Part shown: positions 46,344 to 55,534 of the stretch, piece by piece | How the letters are laid out: each line of letters begins with the position of its first letter | Position numbering within the stretch: the first letter of the stretch is position 1 | Assembly: GCA_016700415.1 (NCBI GenBank) | Contig: CP065018.1 | Span: 3,602,001-3,666,000 of the forward strand | DNA: 64,000 nucleotides | From: Flavobacteriales bacterium | GTDB taxonomy: Bacteria > Bacteroidota > Bacteroidia > Flavobacteriales_F > PHOS-HE28 | Direction: 5' to 3' | Notes under the pieces: model-generated | Told to the model about the DNA's origin: nothing | Seen by the model: only the letters and a program-made list of their open reading frames with translations | The model's database searches: none | Position numbers and translations under genes: made by a program

Positions 46344-47840
46344 CTACCGGACCAACGTCACAAAGCCCTTTCGTGTCAGTTCCGATCTGGGGTCGCACGG
46401 GTCACGCATGTGCATGACGTAGACATAAACGCCGAGAGGCAGTTTGGCACCGTCCCATTTCTCAAAGGTATCCGTGGTGGTCCACAGAAGCTTTCCCCAG
46501 CGGTCGAAGATCTGGACCTGATAGTCGAGGTCGGGAATGTCCAAATGCCCTGGCCACGTGTCGTTGATCTGATCACCATCGGGCGTGAACGCGTTCGGGA
46601 GAAAAGCCGTGGGAGCTGTGCGAACGTCGATGTGCGCACTGGCCGTGTCGTCGCATTGGTCGGGCCGGGTGGAGTAGAAAGTGAGGTCGTATTCATTGTA
46701 CCGCTCCAGGTCCACGTGGTAAGTGCCGCGGCACTGGCCCAGCACCCAGCGGTCGCCCACGAAAAAGGCACAGGAATCGGCCTCGCTGGCGAAATTCACT
46801 TCGATCCCGGGCGTACAGGGGATCTGCTCCACCGTGAAGGTCGCCGGAAAGCGGGGGCGGACAAAGACACTGTCCGTGACGGGTTCGTTGCCACAGCCGA
46901 GGACATCGAAGGCTTGCAAGGAAATGGGCTGCCAATAGGGTCGGTCGAAGACGATCGTGGGGAAGTTGTTGTTACTGAAACCGTTCGTTCCCCAGCGCCA
47001 GACCAACGAATCCGCATTGGTGGCCAGCAGGATGCCGGTTCCGGGCGAGCGGAGGCAGAGGCTGTCCGGCGCGGCAAAGATGGCGGTGGGTGGGGGCAGG
47101 AGCGTGAGGAAGACGTTGGCGGTGACGATGCAGCCCGAGGTGGTGTCCACGGCGATCACGTCCACGTTGCCCACGGTGCCCAACACCACGGTGAAGGAGG
47201 CTGTTGTATCCCCGGTGCTCCAGAGGTAAACGTCCGGTTGGAAGCCGAAGACCGGGTCAGCTGAGAGCACCGATGGAAAAGCAGGGCAATACACGGCCTC
47301 GCCGCTGATGTTGATGCCGGGATCGCCTAGTTCCACCGAGAGGAAGGAAGGGCAGGTCCCACCGCTGATCAGGACCGAATAGATGCCCGGCCCCAGGTCG
47401 TTCCGGGTAAAGTCCGTAACCGCGGGGTCGTCGGCCCACTGCCAAGTGTAGGGGCCGGGGTCTTCGGTAAGCGTGACGCTGCCGTCGTCGAGCCCCGCGC
47501 AACTGATGTCCGTGGCGGTGAGCGTACCCAAAGGCAGCACGGTCGGAGGCACGACCACCGTATCGATGACGCTGTAGCATCCGGTGGTGTCGAAGACCTC
47601 CACCGTGTACGGTCCAACAGCCAACCCCGTGGCGACGGGGTCCTGCAAGCCCGGATCATGGGACCAGATGTAGAAGTACAGGCTTGGGGTGTTGGGCACT
47701 ACGGTAATGGACCCATCGGCATCACCCGGGCAGGTGGGGGAGTTGACCTGCACGGTGATATTGCACGGAACCTGGCCATGCACGAGGATGGCGGCGGTAC
47801 ACAAGAAGAAGAGGGGGAAAAGGCGCATTTGGGGCCGCAA
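46344..47840 (-). CDS. Secreted protein with SprB-like repeats and gliding-type (type B) C-terminal domain
   Basis: A 498-residue protein with a signal peptide ending AILVHGQ. Two repeats of the SprB type follow: SPTCPGDADGSITVVPN and DISCAGLDDGSVTLTED, each leading to a 'GPYTV/GIYSV' strand. Further Ig-like modules fill the middle (VYLWSTGDTTASFTVV). The C-terminus is the T9SS type B domain: FLPNAFTPDGDQINDTWPG, then QIFDRWGKLLW, WDGAKLPLGVYVYVMHM. Proteins with this domain go through T9SS together with helper proteins and often stay on the cell surface, where they can act in gliding or adhesion. The start may also be the Met at 47828. Confidence 0.9.
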   Translation of the reverse strand: MRPQMRLFPLFFLCTAAILVHGQVPCNITVQVNSPTCPGDADGSITVVPNTPSLYFYIWSHDPGLQDPVATGLAVGPYTVEVFDTTGCYSVIDTVVVPPTVLPLGTLTATDISCAGLDDGSVTLTEDPGPYTWQWADDPAVTDFTRNDLGPGIYSVLISGGTCPSFLSVELGDPGINISGEAVYCPAFPSVLSADPVFGFQPDVYLWSTGDTTASFTVVLGTVGNVDVIAVDTTSGCIVTANVFLTLLPPPTAIFAAPDSLCLRSPGTGILLATNADSLVWRWGTNGFSNNNFPTIVFDRPYWQPISLQAFDVLGCGNEPVTDSVFVRPRFPATFTVEQIPCTPGIEVNFASEADSCAFFVGDRWVLGQCRGTYHVDLERYNEYDLTFYSTRPDQCDDTASAHIDVRTAPTAFLPNAFTPDGDQINDTWPGHLDIPDLDYQVQIFDRWGKLLWTTTDTFEKWDGAKLPLGVYVYVMHMRDPCDPRSELTRKGFVTLVR

Positions 47841-47916
47841 AGCTCGCTTTTTTCAGCAGGACCGAAGCACCGCGCCGGATCAGTTTTACACGGCACGCAA
47901 AGATCGCGCCAGCCGC

Positions 47917-48573
47917 TCACTTCAATACCTCCGGCATCTTCGCCTTGAACCGATCGAATCGCGGGATTGAAACGCTCTGCACATAAGGATCGCCGGGGTT
48001 GTGCCTGATGTAGTCCTGGTGGTAGGCCTCTGCGGGCCAGAACTTCTCGAACGGCACCACCTGCGTGACGATGGGCCGGTCGTACTGCCCGGAAGCGTTC
48101 AGTTTCTTGATCTCATCCTCGATGGTCGCCTTCTGCGTTGGCGTTTCATAGAAAGCGATGGAGCGGTATTGCGCACCGGCGTCGGGGCCTTGACGGTCAG
48201 GCGTAGTGGGGTCCTGGCTTGCGAAGAAGACCTTCACCAGCGTTTCAAAGCTCACCACCTCGGGGTCGAAGTACACCTCAATGGATTCGGCATGGCCGGT
48301 CCTGCCACTGCTTACTTCCTCGTATGTGGGGTTTTTCTCCGTTCCGCCTGAATAACCGGAGATCACCTCTTTCACGCCCTTGACGCTTTCGAACACTTCT
48401 TCCGCGCACCAGAAGCAGCCCTCGGCGAAGTGTGCCGTGCTCAGACCGGAGAGCTCCGGTATTTGTCCACTTGGATCAACAGGAAGTGCATTGTCCGCAG
48501 GGGTCGGGGAGCTGCTGCTTCCACAGGCGGCGAACAGGGCAAGAGGAAGGAGGACGGCGGTGAGGGCTTTCAT
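47917..48573 (-). CDS. msrA: Peptide methionine sulfoxide reductase MsrA, predicted lipoprotein
   Basis: A 218-residue enzyme that reduces the S-form of methionine sulfoxide in damaged proteins. The catalytic motif is AEGCFWCAEEVF with Cys53 as nucleophile. Other family blocks are GVKEVISGYSGGTEKNPTYE, SGRTGHAESIEVYFD and DAGAQYRSIAFY, with EAYHQDY near the end. The first 17 residues are a lipoprotein signal ending LFAAC, so the enzyme should sit in the periplasm or outer membrane rather than the cytosol. No MsrB domain is fused. The start at 48573 gives the lipobox its normal position. Confidence 0.95.
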   Translation of the reverse strand: MKALTAVLLPLALFAACGSSSSPTPADNALPVDPSGQIPELSGLSTAHFAEGCFWCAEEVFESVKGVKEVISGYSGGTEKNPTYEEVSSGRTGHAESIEVYFDPEVVSFETLVKVFFASQDPTTPDRQGPDAGAQYRSIAFYETPTQKATIEDEIKKLNASGQYDRPIVTQVVPFEKFWPAEAYHQDYIRHNPGDPYVQSVSIPRFDRFKAKMPEVLK

Positions 48574-48613
48574 TGGAGTGCTTGGCTTGGCCTGAACAGC
48601 GTGATGGACACGA

Positions 48614-49159
48614 TCAACGGAAGGTCGTTGTGCGGGTGCGCGCCTGACGGTCAAGCGTGCGCATGGCCTTGGTGGCGCGAGAACGCACGGCCGGTCCCGG
48701 GTCTACGCGGAGGGCTTCTTCCAGCAAGAGCTTGAATTCCGCAGCGAGCTCCGGGTAGAACTTCACCATGCGCATGCCCACGGTGATGCTGAACGCCTGT
48801 GAGGCAATGGGCTGTGCCGGGTCTTGGACAATGGCGAACATCACCTCCGTGATCCGGCCATGAAGTGCCTTGGGCAGCGGGCAGAACTGTAAAGTCCGGA
48901 TCAAGTTACGGTGCACACCTTGGTGCAAGGGAAGGTCGAGCAGGTCGAGCATCTTGCCGCCCCATGGTCCGCCCAGCTTCGGATGCGCTTCACAAGCGAT
49001 GGACATGGCCCACGAGGCCAACTGTGCCTCCCGTGATGTGCCGTGAAGCACCAGCTCCATCAGTGCGGCGAAGCGCTTCCGATCTCGGCCGATGTGGTCG
49101 GCTATACGCTGGATGTTCGCCTTGTTCCGATCGCTTAAAAGGGTGGCGAGATAGTCCAT
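48614..49159 (-). CDS. HEAT-repeat-like helical protein of unknown function
   Basis: A 181-residue protein without a signal peptide, so probably cytosolic. It is almost entirely helical with repeating short amphipathic helices: NIQRIADHIGRDRKRFAALM, REAQLASWAMSIACEAHP, HQGVHRNLIRTLQFCPL and EFKLLLEEALRVDPGPAVRS. The spacing resembles HEAT/adaptin-like repeats, which act as protein-binding scaffolds. It is just upstream of msrA on the same strand (41-base gap) and may share its transcript. Confidence 0.7.
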   Translation of the reverse strand: MDYLATLLSDRNKANIQRIADHIGRDRKRFAALMELVLHGTSREAQLASWAMSIACEAHPKLGGPWGGKMLDLLDLPLHQGVHRNLIRTLQFCPLPKALHGRITEVMFAIVQDPAQPIASQAFSITVGMRMVKFYPELAAEFKLLLEEALRVDPGPAVRSRATKAMRTLDRQARTRTTTFR

Positions 49160-49196
49160 AACGTACTTGGCCTTTATTCAAAAGCCAGCGACATTG

Positions 49197-50306
49197 CTAT
49201 TGCTTTATGAACCTCGCCCATTGCGCCCGGGTCCCTTGAGCGATCTGAAGTTGATACAGACCTGCGGGAATTGCGGACACGTCAAGCCGACCGCGATCCG
49301 GGCCGGTCACGATCAAGCGGCTTTGCGTATCATGCACGCGGACGACGCCATTGGCCGATGGTTTCCACTGCAGTACATCATGCACGGGTTGCGGCCAGAC
49401 CACCAAGGGTTCCCCATGCGCGGCCCGATCTTCCGTGATACCTGTGGTGGTGCCGATCGTGATCACGGTGTCAGAGAGGTTGCAGAGGCTGTCCGGGGTG
49501 AAGAAGACATCATAATCCCCGGCGGGCAAGTTGTCCCAGAAGGCAGTAGTACCGGCCTGCTCGGAACCCACTGGTGTGTGATCCGGCAATTGGTAAAGGG
49601 CAAATGTTCCAGTGAAGGGCGTGGGCGGGGGCAGGGGTGAGAGCGGGTCAGTTGTAAGACCAGCCACCTGTATACTGCCTCCAACACTTTCGTCGGCATC
49701 CTGGGAATTGATCGTGAACTCGACCTCTCCGGATGAATAGGCGGTCAAGAGCGGCTCGATACCGTATGACCCACAATGTGAGTGGTCCACTACCTTCGTT
49801 TGATAGGTATGTCCAAAAGGCAGCCCCGGCCAGATCTGAGTAAATTGGTATGTGAAGTCTGTCCCGACCACACTGTCGATAGCTATCCCATCCTGCAAAA
49901 GGTAGGCGACTGTCGAATCTGGGACCACACATTCGGGATTGTTGAAGATCTGCGGAGCGCCATATGGCTCGATGCCTCCGAAGATGTCGATCTCTAGGCC
50001 TAGGAAAGTCACGTAAAATTGCTGGTTGAGGTTCCAGCGGTCCTGCACGATGGTCAATGGATATGTGCCCAGCAAGTCTGTTCCATTGAACATGGTGATC
50101 GTATGGGGGCCGATCGGAAGTTCCGTCATCGGCTCCGTGGACCCGTTGTCCCAAAGACAGGATGTAGCACCGCACTCACCCAAATTGACCCATGAGAAAC
50201 CAATTGAGTCCGGCCACACAGGATGATGATTGTAGGGTCCGCATTGCGCTATTCCGGCGTTGGCCAAGAATAACATACTGAAGGCGGCGGTGAAGGCTTT
50301 CATCAT
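49197..50306 (-). CDS. Secreted protein with C-terminal T9SS-type domain
   Basis: A 369-residue protein with a signal peptide ending ANAGIAQ. The middle has repeated beta modules; CGATSCLWDNGSTEPMTELP IGPH-type and FWDNLPAGDYDVFFTPDSLC recall the gluing modules seen in type B T9SS proteins. The C-terminus reads VVWPQPVHDVLQWKPSANGV and SAIPAGLYQLQIAQGTRAQW, a somewhat short type A sorting domain. No catalytic motif was seen. It stands alone between the HEAT-like gene and the helicase gene. Confidence 0.8.
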   Translation of the reverse strand: MMKAFTAAFSMLFLANAGIAQCGPYNHHPVWPDSIGFSWVNLGECGATSCLWDNGSTEPMTELPIGPHTITMFNGTDLLGTYPLTIVQDRWNLNQQFYVTFLGLEIDIFGGIEPYGAPQIFNNPECVVPDSTVAYLLQDGIAIDSVVGTDFTYQFTQIWPGLPFGHTYQTKVVDHSHCGSYGIEPLLTAYSSGEVEFTINSQDADESVGGSIQVAGLTTDPLSPLPPPTPFTGTFALYQLPDHTPVGSEQAGTTAFWDNLPAGDYDVFFTPDSLCNLSDTVITIGTTTGITEDRAAHGEPLVVWPQPVHDVLQWKPSANGVVRVHDTQSRLIVTGPDRGRLDVSAIPAGLYQLQIAQGTRAQWARFIKQ

Positions 50307-50382
50307 CGTTCACTGTTATTGATCAACAGGAAGACGGGAGCCTACGCCAACAGTTGCCCGTGGTTTACCGGGACGAGGACGC

Positions 50383-52083
50383 CTATGCAACTCCCGTCCG
50401 CCGCGCCTTGTTGAACTTCTTCTTGTCCTCCTTGAAATCGCGGGCACCCGTGGCACCTCCTCCTTCGTCCACGCGGATCTTGCGCCCCTTGTAGTTCGCG
50501 GCCTTGAAGTGGCCCATCGCCTCGTCGAAGTGCTCACTGTCGATGTCGATGAAGCTGAACATGTCCTTCAGCAGGATGCGCCCGAAGTGCTGGCCGGTGA
50601 GGCCGGTGATGCCACAGAGGTAGCCGAGCATTTTGCCCTTGTCGAAGCCGTCCTTGGTGCCGATGTTGATGAACATGGAGCGCATCGGGCCACCGGAAGA
50701 ACGTCCGTACTCGGTCTTCTCCTTCCGCTCCTTGGGGTTGTGGTCCTTGCGGGCAAGGTCCACGTTGAGGTCGCGTGCATCCTTGTACTGCTTGAGGAAG
50801 CGGTTGAATTCCAAGGAGACCACGCGCTTGATCAACTCTTCACGGTCCAGCTCGGCGAGGTCCAGTTCAACGGCGTTCAAATAACCGGCGATGGCTTCTT
50901 CGTCCACCTTCACGGCCTTGAGCTTGCCGATGAAGGTGAGCAGTTGGCGCTCGCAGATCTCCGAGCCGTCCGGCACGCGCACATAGGTGAAGTGGACCTT
51001 CAGCTGGCGCTCCAGACCGCGCACCTTGAACACGTCGCGGCTCCCGATGATGCTGAGTGAGATCCCGGTCTTTCCGGCACGCCCGGTGCGGCCGCTGCGG
51101 TGGGTGTAGCTCTCCACCTCGCCGGGCAGGTCGAAGTGGATCACATGGCTCACGTTGCTCACGTCGATGCCGCGCGCGGCCACGTCGGTGGCGATCAGTA
51201 GTTGGAGGCTCTTGGAGCGGTAGCGCTCCATCACACGGTCGCGCTGCTGCTGGCTGAGGTCGCCGTGGATGGCATCGGCGTTATAGCCGTCGCGGCCGAG
51301 GTTCTCGGCGAGTTCCTGGGTATCCTGTTTGGTGCGGCAGAACACGATGGCGAACATGTCCGGATCGGCGTCCACGAAGCGCCTCAGAGCGAGGTAGCGG
51401 TCGCGGGCCATCACCACGGTGTAGCGGTGCTGGATGGATTCGTTGGCTTTGCCGGCGCCGCCGAGGCTCACTTCCTCGGCCTCGCGCATGTAGTTCTTGG
51501 CGATGCGGCGCACCTCGTTGCTCATCGTGGCGCTGAAGAGCCAGGTGCGCTTCTCTTTCGGCGTGCGGTCAAGGATGGTGGTGAGGTCCTCTTGGAAGCC
51601 CATGTTGAGCATCTCGTCGGCCTCGTCCAGCACGGCGACCTTGACGTGCCCGAGGTCCACCGCGCCGCGTTCCAACAGGTCGATGAGGCGGCCCGGAGTG
51701 GCCACCACCACATTGGCACCGCGCTGGATGCCGCGGATCTGATCGCGGATGTTCGCACCTCCGTACACCGGAACGCATTTGATGCCGGGCAGGTGTGCTG
51801 CGAAATGCTCGATGTCCTTGGTGATCTGCACGCACAGTTCACGCGTGGGTGCGAGCACCAGTGCCTGCACCGTTTTTAGGTCCTTGTCGATCCGCTCCAG
51901 CAATGGGATCCCGAAGGCTGCGGTCTTACCTGTGCCGGTCTGGGCCAAGGCCACCATATCGCCTTCCCCGGTAAGGAGGAACGGGATCGTTTTTTCTTGT
52001 ACGGGCGTGGGGTTCTCGAAGCCGAGGTCGGTGAGGGCGCGCAGTATTTCGGCCCGTATACCGAGCGATTCGAAGGAGGACAT
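50383..52083 (-). CDS. DEAD-box ATP-dependent RNA helicase with DbpA-like RNA-binding domain
   Basis: A 566-residue helicase that unwinds short RNA duplexes, typically in ribosome assembly or cold adaptation. Motifs in order: Q motif near FENPTPVQEKT, I AQTGTGKT (47-54), Ia PTRELCVQ, II DEAD (153-156), III SAT, IV-V IATDVAARGIDV and VI HRSGRTGRAGKTG. The C-terminal part (about 460-535) has MRSMFINIGTKDGFDKGKML and a KAANYKGRKIRVDEG end, which fits a DbpA/CsdA-type RNA-binding domain. A Lys/Arg tail ends it. The ATG at 52083 is preceded by about 155 bases before the divergent gene at 52238, space for a regulated leader. Confidence 0.94.
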   Translation of the reverse strand: MSSFESLGIRAEILRALTDLGFENPTPVQEKTIPFLLTGEGDMVALAQTGTGKTAAFGIPLLERIDKDLKTVQALVLAPTRELCVQITKDIEHFAAHLPGIKCVPVYGGANIRDQIRGIQRGANVVVATPGRLIDLLERGAVDLGHVKVAVLDEADEMLNMGFQEDLTTILDRTPKEKRTWLFSATMSNEVRRIAKNYMREAEEVSLGGAGKANESIQHRYTVVMARDRYLALRRFVDADPDMFAIVFCRTKQDTQELAENLGRDGYNADAIHGDLSQQQRDRVMERYRSKSLQLLIATDVAARGIDVSNVSHVIHFDLPGEVESYTHRSGRTGRAGKTGISLSIIGSRDVFKVRGLERQLKVHFTYVRVPDGSEICERQLLTFIGKLKAVKVDEEAIAGYLNAVELDLAELDREELIKRVVSLEFNRFLKQYKDARDLNVDLARKDHNPKERKEKTEYGRSSGGPMRSMFINIGTKDGFDKGKMLGYLCGITGLTGQHFGRILLKDMFSFIDIDSEHFDEAMGHFKAANYKGRKIRVDEGGGATGARDFKEDKKKFNKARRTGVA

Positions 52084-52237
52084 GAGGAGGGGAAAAGGGG
52101 GGAAAGCCGTACCTGTCGCGGAAACGGGGGCGCAAATGTAAGGGTTTGGGAATGAACGGGGTGTGGCAGGTTTCTTCCAAGTGAACGATGGCACCGGAGC
52201 CGGGTGTAAGCGAGCGTCCGCCCCTACATTCGCGCCG

Positions 52238-52483
52238 ATGTACCTGCTTTCGGCGAACGGCACCTTGCGGACGATACTGATCTTGCTGATCATTTGGCAG
52301 ATACTTCGGCTTTGGATGAAGGTCCGCGAGAAGAATGTGAATCCCGGCCCTAGGAACACCCATTGGACCACGGACCGACCGCGACCCAAAGGCGAGGTCC
52401 GCATTGAGAAACTGGAGGACGTGGAGCATCATGCGCCCCCGCTGGATGCGGAGGACGCCGATTTTGAAGAGATCAAGGACTAG
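52238..52483 (+). CDS. Small DUF4834-like membrane protein
   Basis: An 81-residue protein with one N-terminal transmembrane helix (TLRTILILLIIWQILRLWMK) and a soluble acidic tail (HWTTDRPRPKGEVRIEKLED to DADFEEIKD). This layout, and the location directly before a YfhO-like gene, matches the DUF4834 family of Bacteroidota. I chose the ATG at 52238; a start 75 bases earlier would add a non-hydrophobic, unlikely lead. The stop is 15 bases from the next start, so the two genes form an operon. Function unknown. Confidence 0.82.
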   Translation: MYLLSANGTLRTILILLIIWQILRLWMKVREKNVNPGPRNTHWTTDRPRPKGEVRIEKLEDVEHHAPPLDAEDADFEEIKD

Positions 52484-52498
52484 ACCGACCACTACGGG

Positions 52499-55318
52499 AT
52501 GAAAATGATGAACTGGAAGAAAATGCTGCCTGTTGTGGTGGCGGTGGTCACGTTCTTCGTGCTCACCCTGGGTTACTTCAGCCCGGTATTGGAAGGCAAA
52601 CGCATGGTGCAGGGGGACATGGTCCACTACGCCGGCATGGCCCAAGAGATGCAGGAGCACCGCGCGGCCTTCGATGGCGAGGAGCCGTTGTGGACGGGCA
52701 GCATGTTCGGCGGCATGCCGGGCTACCAGATCGGCGTGATCTGGCCGACCAATGCGCTCACGTGGTTGGACTCCGTCTTCTCCGGCTTCCTGCCGCGTCC
52801 CGCCTCCTTCGTCTTCCTCTATCTCGTAGGCATGTTCATCCTGCTGCTCTGCCTGCGGACGGATCCCTGGCTGGCCCTGTTGGGCGCTGTCGCCTTTGCC
52901 TTCTCCTCGTATTTTCTGGTGATCATCCAAGCGGGGCACAACAGCAAGGCTTCGGCGATCGGCTATATGCCCATGGTGTTGGGCGGGCTGTATGTGCTGC
53001 TGCGTGGCCGGAAGCTCTTGGGCGCAGCGCTCTTCGCGCTCTTCCTCGCCTTGGAGGTGCATGCCAACCACGTGCAGATCGCATACTACCTCGGGATGTT
53101 GCTCGTGCTCTTCGGGCTGGCGGAAGCCTGGCGGGCCTTCAATGAAAAACGGATCGCCGACTTCGTAGGGCGCGGCGCGCTCGGCCTCGTCGGCGTGGCG
53201 TTCGCGGTGCTGTGCAACATCGGCCTGCTATGGAGCACCATGGAATACGGGGCCCACACCACGCGTGGCAAGAGCGAGTTGACGATCAACCCGCAAGGCG
53301 AGGCTGACGTTGACAACAAGACCGGCGGGCTGGACCGCGATTACGTGACGCATTGGAGCTATGGAAAGCAGGAAAGCCTCTCGTTACTGGTGCCGGACAT
53401 TAAAGGCGGCGCGAGCGGATCGATGCTCCAAAGCCGCGAGGACCTGGACAAGATCACCGATCCCGCCTTGAAGAAGGCCGTGCTGGAGAAGTACCAGGCG
53501 GGCGGCTACGTGAACAACTACTGGGGCGACCAGGACTTCACCAGCGGGCCGGTCTACCTCGGGGCCATCATCATCCTGTTGATGTTGCTGCTACTGGTGC
53601 AGGCGGAGGCGCGCGCGCGATGGTGGATGCTGGCGGTGATCCCCTTGGTGATCATCCTGGCCCAGATCGACAGCCCTGTGGTCGTGGGGATCCTGTTGAT
53701 AGCCTACCTGTTGGCGGGTCTTTTTCTGTGGAAGGACACATTGGCCTATGCGCTCTTCGCGGCGTTCGTGCTCACGCTGCTGCTCAGCTGGGGCCACAAC
53801 TTCATGCCGCTCACGGATTTCTTCCTGGACCACATTCCCGGCTACAACAAGTTCCGTGCGGTCACCATCATCTTGGTGATCGTGGAAATGGCCGCGCCGG
53901 TGTTGGCGGTGCTCTACCTGGGCCGGATGATGGAAGCGGACAAGTGGGAGAAGAAAGTGGAGCGCCGCTTCCTGATGACCGCGGGCGTCTTGGCGCTCAT
54001 CGTATTGGTGATCGCCGTGATCCCCGGCAGCCTCTTTGAATTCTTCGGCTCTTCCGAGAAGGCGCAGTTGATCGCCCAGATGGACAGCGCCAAGGACGCG
54101 GGTTCCGTGCAGGCCTACATCGACGGGCTGAAGCAATTGCGCATCGGCGTGCTGAGCATGGACGCTTGGCGCAGCTTCGCCTTCATCATCCTCGGTGGCG
54201 GGCTGGTGTTCGCCTTCGGGCGAAGGCTGATCGGGCGCACGGTCCTGCTGGCCGGTATCGGCCTATTGGTGTTGGTGGACCTCTGGAGCGTGGACCGCCG
54301 CTATGTGAACAACGACAAGGACGCCAAAGGGCAGTACATCAGCTGGGAAAGCCCGGAGAGCAATGCCTACCCGTACAAGCCGCAGCCGGCGGACATGGCC
54401 ATCCTGCAGGCCGAGAGCAACGCCGCCACGGAAGCGGACTTCGACAAGGCACTGGCACGTTTGAAGGCAAGTAAGGCCAAGCTCAGCGGCTCGCAGCGCT
54501 TGGTGAGCAAGGAAGAGGCGGCCATTACGCGCTTCGGCAGCCTGCGCCGCACCACCGATTTCCGCGTGCTCACCATGCGCGGACCGTTCCAGGATGCCCA
54601 CGTGGCCTACTTCCACAAGAGCATCGGCGGTTACCACGGAGCCAAGCTGAAACGCTACCAGGAGCTGATCGACTTCCAGCTGAACCTGGAGATGCAGAAC
54701 GTGATCGGTGCCTTCGGTCAAGGTGCCACGCCGCAAAGCATCGACAGTGTGCTGGCCAAGCAGCCCGTGCTGAACATGCTCAACACCAAGTACATCATCT
54801 ATGCGGATGACAAAGCGCCGCTGCTCAATTCCCATGCGCTGGGCTCTGCTTGGTTCGTCAATGAGGTGAAGGAGGCGAAGGATGCGAACGAGGAGATCAC
54901 CCTGCTCGGCACCATCGATCCCGCGAAAACAGCGGTAGTGGACGCACGCTACTACAATGAAGTGGCCAATGTGGCAAAGCCGGATCCCACCGCAAGCGTG
55001 AAGTTGATCGGCTACCGCTCGAACGACCTGAACTACACGGTGCGCAGCGCGAACGGCGGCGTGGTCGTCTTCAGCGAGATCTGGTACGGACCCGACTGGG
55101 TGGCCGAGATCGACGGCAAGCCCGCACCCTACGTGCGCGCCGACTACGTGCTGCGCGCCATGAAAGTCCCCGCCGGGGAACACACCGTGCGTTTCCATGT
55201 CGTCAGTAAACCGTTCAACATCGGTGGCCGCATCGCCTCGGTGGGCTCCTTTGTATTGTTGCTGCTGGTCGTGCTGGCACTGGGGTTTGAGTGGAAGCGG
55301 AGTCGCGATCAGGCGTGA
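52499..55318 (+). CDS. YfhO-family large membrane protein
   Basis: A 939-residue polytopic protein with about 13 transmembrane helices, starting with PVVVAVVTFFVLTLGYFSPV. The first extracytoplasmic loop has MVHYAGMAQEMQEHRAAFDG and GEEPLWTGSMFGGMPGYQIG, which is the YfhO family signature. Helices follow to about 620, and then a large soluble domain with a beta-sandwich end (VVVFSEIWYGPDWVAEIDGK, HTVRFHVVSKPFNIGG) before the last helix. Related proteins in Firmicutes act as GT-C-type glycosyltransferases on cell-wall polymers. Here it stands before a glycosyltransferase gene, separated by a repeat-rich gap. Confidence 0.9.
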   Translation: MKMMNWKKMLPVVVAVVTFFVLTLGYFSPVLEGKRMVQGDMVHYAGMAQEMQEHRAAFDGEEPLWTGSMFGGMPGYQIGVIWPTNALTWLDSVFSGFLPRPASFVFLYLVGMFILLLCLRTDPWLALLGAVAFAFSSYFLVIIQAGHNSKASAIGYMPMVLGGLYVLLRGRKLLGAALFALFLALEVHANHVQIAYYLGMLLVLFGLAEAWRAFNEKRIADFVGRGALGLVGVAFAVLCNIGLLWSTMEYGAHTTRGKSELTINPQGEADVDNKTGGLDRDYVTHWSYGKQESLSLLVPDIKGGASGSMLQSREDLDKITDPALKKAVLEKYQAGGYVNNYWGDQDFTSGPVYLGAIIILLMLLLLVQAEARARWWMLAVIPLVIILAQIDSPVVVGILLIAYLLAGLFLWKDTLAYALFAAFVLTLLLSWGHNFMPLTDFFLDHIPGYNKFRAVTIILVIVEMAAPVLAVLYLGRMMEADKWEKKVERRFLMTAGVLALIVLVIAVIPGSLFEFFGSSEKAQLIAQMDSAKDAGSVQAYIDGLKQLRIGVLSMDAWRSFAFIILGGGLVFAFGRRLIGRTVLLAGIGLLVLVDLWSVDRRYVNNDKDAKGQYISWESPESNAYPYKPQPADMAILQAESNAATEADFDKALARLKASKAKLSGSQRLVSKEEAAITRFGSLRRTTDFRVLTMRGPFQDAHVAYFHKSIGGYHGAKLKRYQELIDFQLNLEMQNVIGAFGQGATPQSIDSVLAKQPVLNMLNTKYIIYADDKAPLLNSHALGSAWFVNEVKEAKDANEEITLLGTIDPAKTAVVDARYYNEVANVAKPDPTASVKLIGYRSNDLNYTVRSANGGVVVFSEIWYGPDWVAEIDGKPAPYVRADYVLRAMKVPAGEHTVRFHVVSKPFNIGGRIASVGSFVLLLLVVLALGFEWKRSRDQA

Positions 55319-55324
55319 ACTTTT

Positions 55325-55526
55325 CACCACAGTGGCACAGAGGACACGGAGAAATGCACGAATTGCATGGGTCGGTACAGGGTATAGGGTACCGAGTACA
55401 GGGTACAATGCGGCGCTGTGCCCGCAAGTACCTGCATTCGGTACGCGGTACTCAATACCCTGTAGCCAGTACACAAACCCGGACCTCATGCCAATTCCTC
55501 TCTGTGCTCTCTGTGCCGCTGTGGTG
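55325..55526. repeat. Nested inverted repeats of the ACCAC family around GTAC repeats
   Basis: The 216-base gap between the YfhO-like gene and the next is almost entirely repeat. The outer arms, CACCACAGTGGCACAGAGG (from 55325) and CTCTCTGTGCCGCTGTGGTG (to 55526), pair at 24 of 28 positions. Inside, repeated GTAC units (GGTACAGGGTATAGGGTACC from 55374; GGTACGCGGTACTCAATACC from 55440) form a second imperfect inverted pair. The whole could extrude as a long hairpin. It also must include the promoter of the gene at 55535, if that gene has its own. Confidence 0.72.
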
Positions 55527-55534
55527 ATCCTGCC

